64,000 nucleotides of DNA. Origin: JACQFV01 sp964593585. Lineage in GTDB: Bacteria > Zixibacteria > MSB-5A5 > WJJR01. Position numbers and translations under genes: made by a program. The notes beneath the pieces were generated by a model. That model saw only the letters and a list, made by a program, of their open reading frames with translations. It ran no database searches and was not told the DNA's origin. Each line of letters opens with the position of its first letter. The stretch's first letter is position 1. Of this stretch, positions 60,719-64,000 are shown piece after piece. The stretch covers positions 61,550 through 125,549 of the forward strand of contig CAZQIZ010000005.1 in NCBI GenBank assembly GCA_964593585.1, written 5' to 3'.

Positions 60719-63270
60719 CTACTTGATAATCACCAATTTCCCGACCTGGGCACCGAGTCGGGAGGAGACCTTCCAGATGTAGATGCCGGAGACCACCGCC
60801 TGGGTGTTGCGCGAGATCAGGTCCCAGCCGACCACCGACTCGTAGCGGGTGAGGTAGGGGTCGGGATGGTGAATGCGACGGATCAGATCCCCGTCCAGCG
60901 AGTAGATCTCGATGGTCGCCGTGTCCGGCAGGTTGGTAAACCAGACCCGCCGGTCGCGCTCGTCAAACTTGCCGTCGGCGGCAATCTCATACCCCTGGCT
61001 GTGGTAGGTCGCCACGTTCCCCCACACATCGTGGAACTCCGTCTTGTACGGATTTGGATAGACCATCACCTTCAAATTGGAATCCACCACCGCCTGCACG
61101 TCGTTGACGGCGAAGAAGGGACGGAGGTTGGCGCCGGGGCGGACTCCTCCGGGTCGATGAAGCTGCGGTAGTCGCCATAGTCAAACGCCGTCACCGCGAT
61201 CCAGTAGGGCCGCGCCTGCGACAGATCGTCGATCGTAAACTCGTAGACGCCATACCCGACCGTCTGAGCGTCGATGACCGTGTCGATGGTCCCGACCCGT
61301 TGGATGCGGTTGCGGTACGACTGGCCGCCGTCGTCGTAGTCGTTGCCGTGGTTGGCCTCCCCCGGCGCGAAGTAGGAGCAACGCGGGGAGGTGACGATGT
61401 CGATGATCGTCCCGTTGGCGGTGCGCAGCGTGTCGTGTGCCGTGTCCCAGTACCCGCTGGCCAGCGACGGTGACGGATGCGCCAGTGGGTCAAACCCCGG
61501 ATCGCTTAAGATCCCCCGCCACTCCTCGGGGGTGTGCGGATGGCTGTTGCGCAGCCACAGCCCCCGCTTCTCGTGGTAGCTGTAGCGGACATAGTCCTCG
61601 CGATCCCACTGCGCCAGCAGCGCCCAGCCGTTGGCGGTGTCCCCGTCGGCGACGTAGACCCGGTATCCCTCCCAGTCGGGATGGCGGGCATGGCGGTCGC
61701 GGGCGTGCTCCGTCTCCGCCCCGGTCCACCGCACGATGATCCTGGTCGGGTAGGTCTCGATCGTAAACGGCGGCGGGGGCGGGGGCAACGGCCCTTTGAA
61801 GTCCGGCACCCCGTCGCCGGAGAGGAAGATCGTGTCGCAGTCGCGGTCCTTGCAGTCGAACAGGAAGAACTCGCCGGCGTAGCCGTCGCCGTCGGTGTCG
61901 ATGCCGGGGTTGTCGTAGAACCAGCCGGCGCACTGGGCGGCGGAGATCAGGTTGTTGAAGTTGAGGCCGTTGAGGTAGGGACCGGGGTGGTCGTAGTCGA
62001 AGGTGTTGGCGTAGTGGTTCGGATCGGTGTGGAAGTCATCCCCCATCACGATCGCGTAGGTGAACCGCACAGAATCGCCGGGGAAGAGGGGTGCATCATA
62101 GGGCCCCACCGAGACCATCACTTCGCTGGCGGGATCGCCATCCGCCAGCCGTCGCCGGGTGTTGGGGCCGGGGACCGGCTCGCTCCAGCCATGCGGTGTC
62201 ATATCGATCGCTGTGTAGATCTGGTCGTAATCGATTTCGTGATTGGTCATCCGGCGATAGAAGGCACGGTCACTCCGGGGCCAGCCGAGGTCCTTGGGGT
62301 AGCTGGCGGAATTCCGTTGAAGCTGCGGCCCCCAGCCCGACATCCAGTTCCACCAGTTGAAACTGGTCGCGGCGCCCGACGGCGCGCTCAGCATGCGGAC
62401 GCCAACGGCGGCAGTCGGGTTGTAGGACACGAACTTCCCTTTTGTCCAGAATGCGTCGCCGTCGTTGTCGGCGATCCAGGCCAGATTGATCGTGTCGGCC
62501 AGCCCGCCGACGATCCCCGGCACTTCGGGCACAAACCCGCAGAGCTCGCCGGTTGCCGGCCCGCCCTCCATGAACATCTGGTACCGGCTGATCAACTCAC
62601 TGCCGATGCTCGGCGTGAGATTGACGCCGAAGCACAGGTGTTCGATCGGGCTGTCGCTGATGTTGATGACCCAACAGTCCACAATCAGCGCGCGTTTCAA
62701 GACCCCACTGCGCGCGCCGAGGATGGTCTGATGCACCTCAATCCCCAGAGAGGGAAGCGTGTCGCCGGTGATCTCGTCGATGTTTTCGCCGATCCAGCCC
62801 GTGGTATCGACCAGCGCCTGGGAAATTTCCAGATCGTGACGGGCGGAAGGATCGTAGAAAGGCATCTGACGAATCGAGGAGATCTTGCGCGGTGTTTCGA
62901 TCTCGTAGAAGACATCGTTCGGATAATAGCCCGAGCCGCACACCACCGTATCAAAGCCCTTCACGCCGCCGATGAAGATGCCGCAGAAGCCGACGTAGTA
63001 GACCTTCTTCAGGCGAGGAATGGACGACTCGCCGACCGGATAGGTGAGCGAGTGCAGCGACCCCAGCCCGCTGAGATAGCCCTGAATGTTGCCGACATCG
63101 ATGTCGCGGGGATTGAATGGCCGCTTGGCCGTCGGAGAATCCGACTCGTCGGTCTGCGCCGGTTGCGGCTTCCAGGGTGGGAGACTATCGCGCGGATTGC
63201 TCGCGCCGGCCGAAACCGTCGCGTACAGGAACAAAAGCGGGAGAATGACTTTGGGACCAGCCCACGCCAC
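60719..63270 (-). CDS. Large secreted protein with C-terminal sorting-type domain, broken by a frameshift
   Basis: Two frames make one protein of about 850 aa: 63270-61140 (start GTG with a GGAGA ribosome binding site) and 61135-60719. Position 61136-61139 is GGGG on the plus strand (CCCC on the coding strand). One extra C there would join PEESAP to GANLRPFFAVNDVQAVV in frame. The N-terminus has a signal peptide (VILPLLFLYATVSAGAS). The body has a GIDTDGDGYAG-type Asp-rich segment and a fibronectin-like part (EGYRVYVADGD). The C-terminal 80 residues (GIYIWKVSS...GKLVIIK) resemble Por-secretion or FlgD-like sorting domains. Function unknown. Confidence 0.75.
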
Positions 63271-63414
63271 AGCGGTCTCCGCGCCAACAGGTTGTCTCGC
63301 AAACCGTCGCGCGCCGGCCCGCGGGAAGTAGGGCGAGCACACATCTGGCCGGTACGCTTACATCGCTATTACCGCCAGGTAATCTCGTCATTCCCGAAAC
63401 CGGTGACAAACTGA

Positions 63415-63444
63415 TTGATTGACCTGCGCAGGGGCGTTTAGATT
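63415..63444 (+). promoter_or_regulatory. Promoter before the comM-like gene (TTGATT-N18-TAGATT)
   Basis: TTGATT at 63415-63420 and TAGATT at 63439-63444 have an 18-base spacer. The predicted start near 63451 is only a few bases before the ATG at 63454, suggesting a nearly leaderless mRNA. Confidence 0.45.
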
Positions 63445-63453
63445 ATCGTCGCC

Positions 63454-63954
63454 ATGCTCGCCAAGGTCGTCTCAAGCGCTGTCTTAGGTATCGATGCCTA
63501 TCTCGTTGAGGTTGAGGCCGATATCTCAGCCGCGTTACCGAAGTTTGTGACCGTCGGCCTCCCCGATGCCGCGGTGCGCGAGGCCAACGAGCGTGTCACC
63601 GCCGCCATCCGCAATTCCGATTTCCTCTATCCCAACAAGAAGGTGACCATCAATCTCGCGCCCGCGGATATCAGGAAGGAGGGCTCGGGGTTCGACCTGC
63701 CGATGGCCATCGGCATCCTCGCCGCGACCGGCCAGATCCTGCGGGAGGACTTCTCCGAGTACGTCATGGTCGGCGAGCTGTCGCTGGATGGCCAGCTCAA
63801 GCCCATCCACGGTATCCTGCCGATCGCGATGCGCGCGCTCGGCGAGAAGAAAAAGGGAATCATCGTTCCCGCCGACAACGCCCGCGAGGCGGCGATCGCG
63901 CAGGGGCTGAATGTCTACCCGATGCAGTCACTCTCGCAGACGGTCAAATTGTAG
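63454..63954 (+). CDS. ComM/YifB N-terminal domain, truncated or split
   Basis: This 166-aa protein matches only the N-terminal ChlI-type domain of YifB/ComM (KVVSSAVLGIDAYLVEVEADIS, VGLPDAAVREANERV, GSGFDLPMAIGIL, MVGELSLDGQLKPIHGILPIA). Full ComM is about 500 aa with an AAA+ Mg-chelatase domain. Here a TAG stops the frame right after SLSQTVKL, at the natural boundary. The remaining 46 bases of the window show no obvious continuation. Options are an independent domain-only protein, a split gene or a nonsense-truncated copy. In other bacteria ComM promotes branch migration during natural transformation. Confidence 0.75.
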   Translation: MLAKVVSSAVLGIDAYLVEVEADISAALPKFVTVGLPDAAVREANERVTAAIRNSDFLYPNKKVTINLAPADIRKEGSGFDLPMAIGILAATGQILREDFSEYVMVGELSLDGQLKPIHGILPIAMRALGEKKKGIIVPADNAREAAIAQGLNVYPMQSLSQTVKL

Positions 63955-64000
63955 TTACCACTACTTGATCTGACAGTCTCGGTTCACGTGTCGGTTAAGT

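Overview
The window is GC-rich, densely coded chromosomal DNA from a bacterium, and nearly every gene is a housekeeping or central-metabolism gene. Several traits point to the FCB group, perhaps a Zixibacteria-like candidate phylum (inference, not proven). A secreted M1 peptidase ends in a dockerin-like GDxNGD module. A large secreted protein ends in a Por-secretion-like tail. Bacillithiol synthesis and selenocysteine insertion are both present. There is no prophage, insertion sequence or CRISPR array.

Layout. 1-7.3 kb: mutS2, dnaG, tRNA-Ile2(CAT) and tRNA-Val(CAC), a C4 zinc-ribbon coiled-coil protein, guaB. 7.3-11 kb: a small secreted protein on the minus strand, RNase P RNA, recJ, a VOC protein. 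11-15.3 kb: a B12 acyl-CoA mutase locus (meaB, an isobutyryl-CoA-mutase-like large subunit, an unknown membrane-anchored protein, the B12 subunit). 15.3-19.5 kb, minus strand: a GAF plus PEP/pyruvate-binding protein and glutamate dehydrogenase. 19.9-34.7 kb: a long co-directional catabolic island with acyl-CoA dehydrogenases, an MBL hydrolase, the three parts of an acyl (propionyl)-CoA carboxylase, an SDR, a true methylmalonyl-CoA mutase large subunit, the epimerase, CoA transferase A/B, thiolase and 3-hydroxyacyl-CoA dehydrogenase. 35-43.3 kb: ilvE, glyA, cutA, a SAM hydrolase-like protein, nrdR, tatC, a cold-shock protein and a divergent Lon. 43.4-47.5 kb: secreted TldD-like and M1 peptidases. 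47.7-50.1 kb: a 56-aa ORF, a DUF2279-like protein, corA. 50.2-57.4 kb: bshC-bshA-bshB1, then selC (tRNA-Sec), selA and selB. 57.4-64 kb: a repeat cluster, a hemerythrin-like protein, an amidohydrolase, a frameshifted secreted protein and a short comM-like ORF.

How the genes fit together. The island can convert propionyl-CoA to succinyl-CoA (carboxylase, epimerase, mutase). It can also handle four-carbon acyl-CoAs (dehydrogenases, 3-hydroxyacyl-CoA dehydrogenase, thiolase, CoA transferase). That suits growth on branched-chain amino acids or short fatty acids. Nearby glutamate dehydrogenase and IlvE could supply the deaminating and transaminating steps. Active-site residues separate the two mutases: F100/Q218 in the first (isobutyryl-type) and Y61/R179 in the second (methylmalonyl-type). 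Only one B12 subunit is visible for both.

Intergenic DNA carries several families of palindromic repeats. One forms the 3' end of selB. Putative promoters often show a -35 and -10 separated by 18 bases, with TATCTT, TAGATT or CATATT-type -10 boxes. Assignments rest on motifs read by eye; no database search was run.
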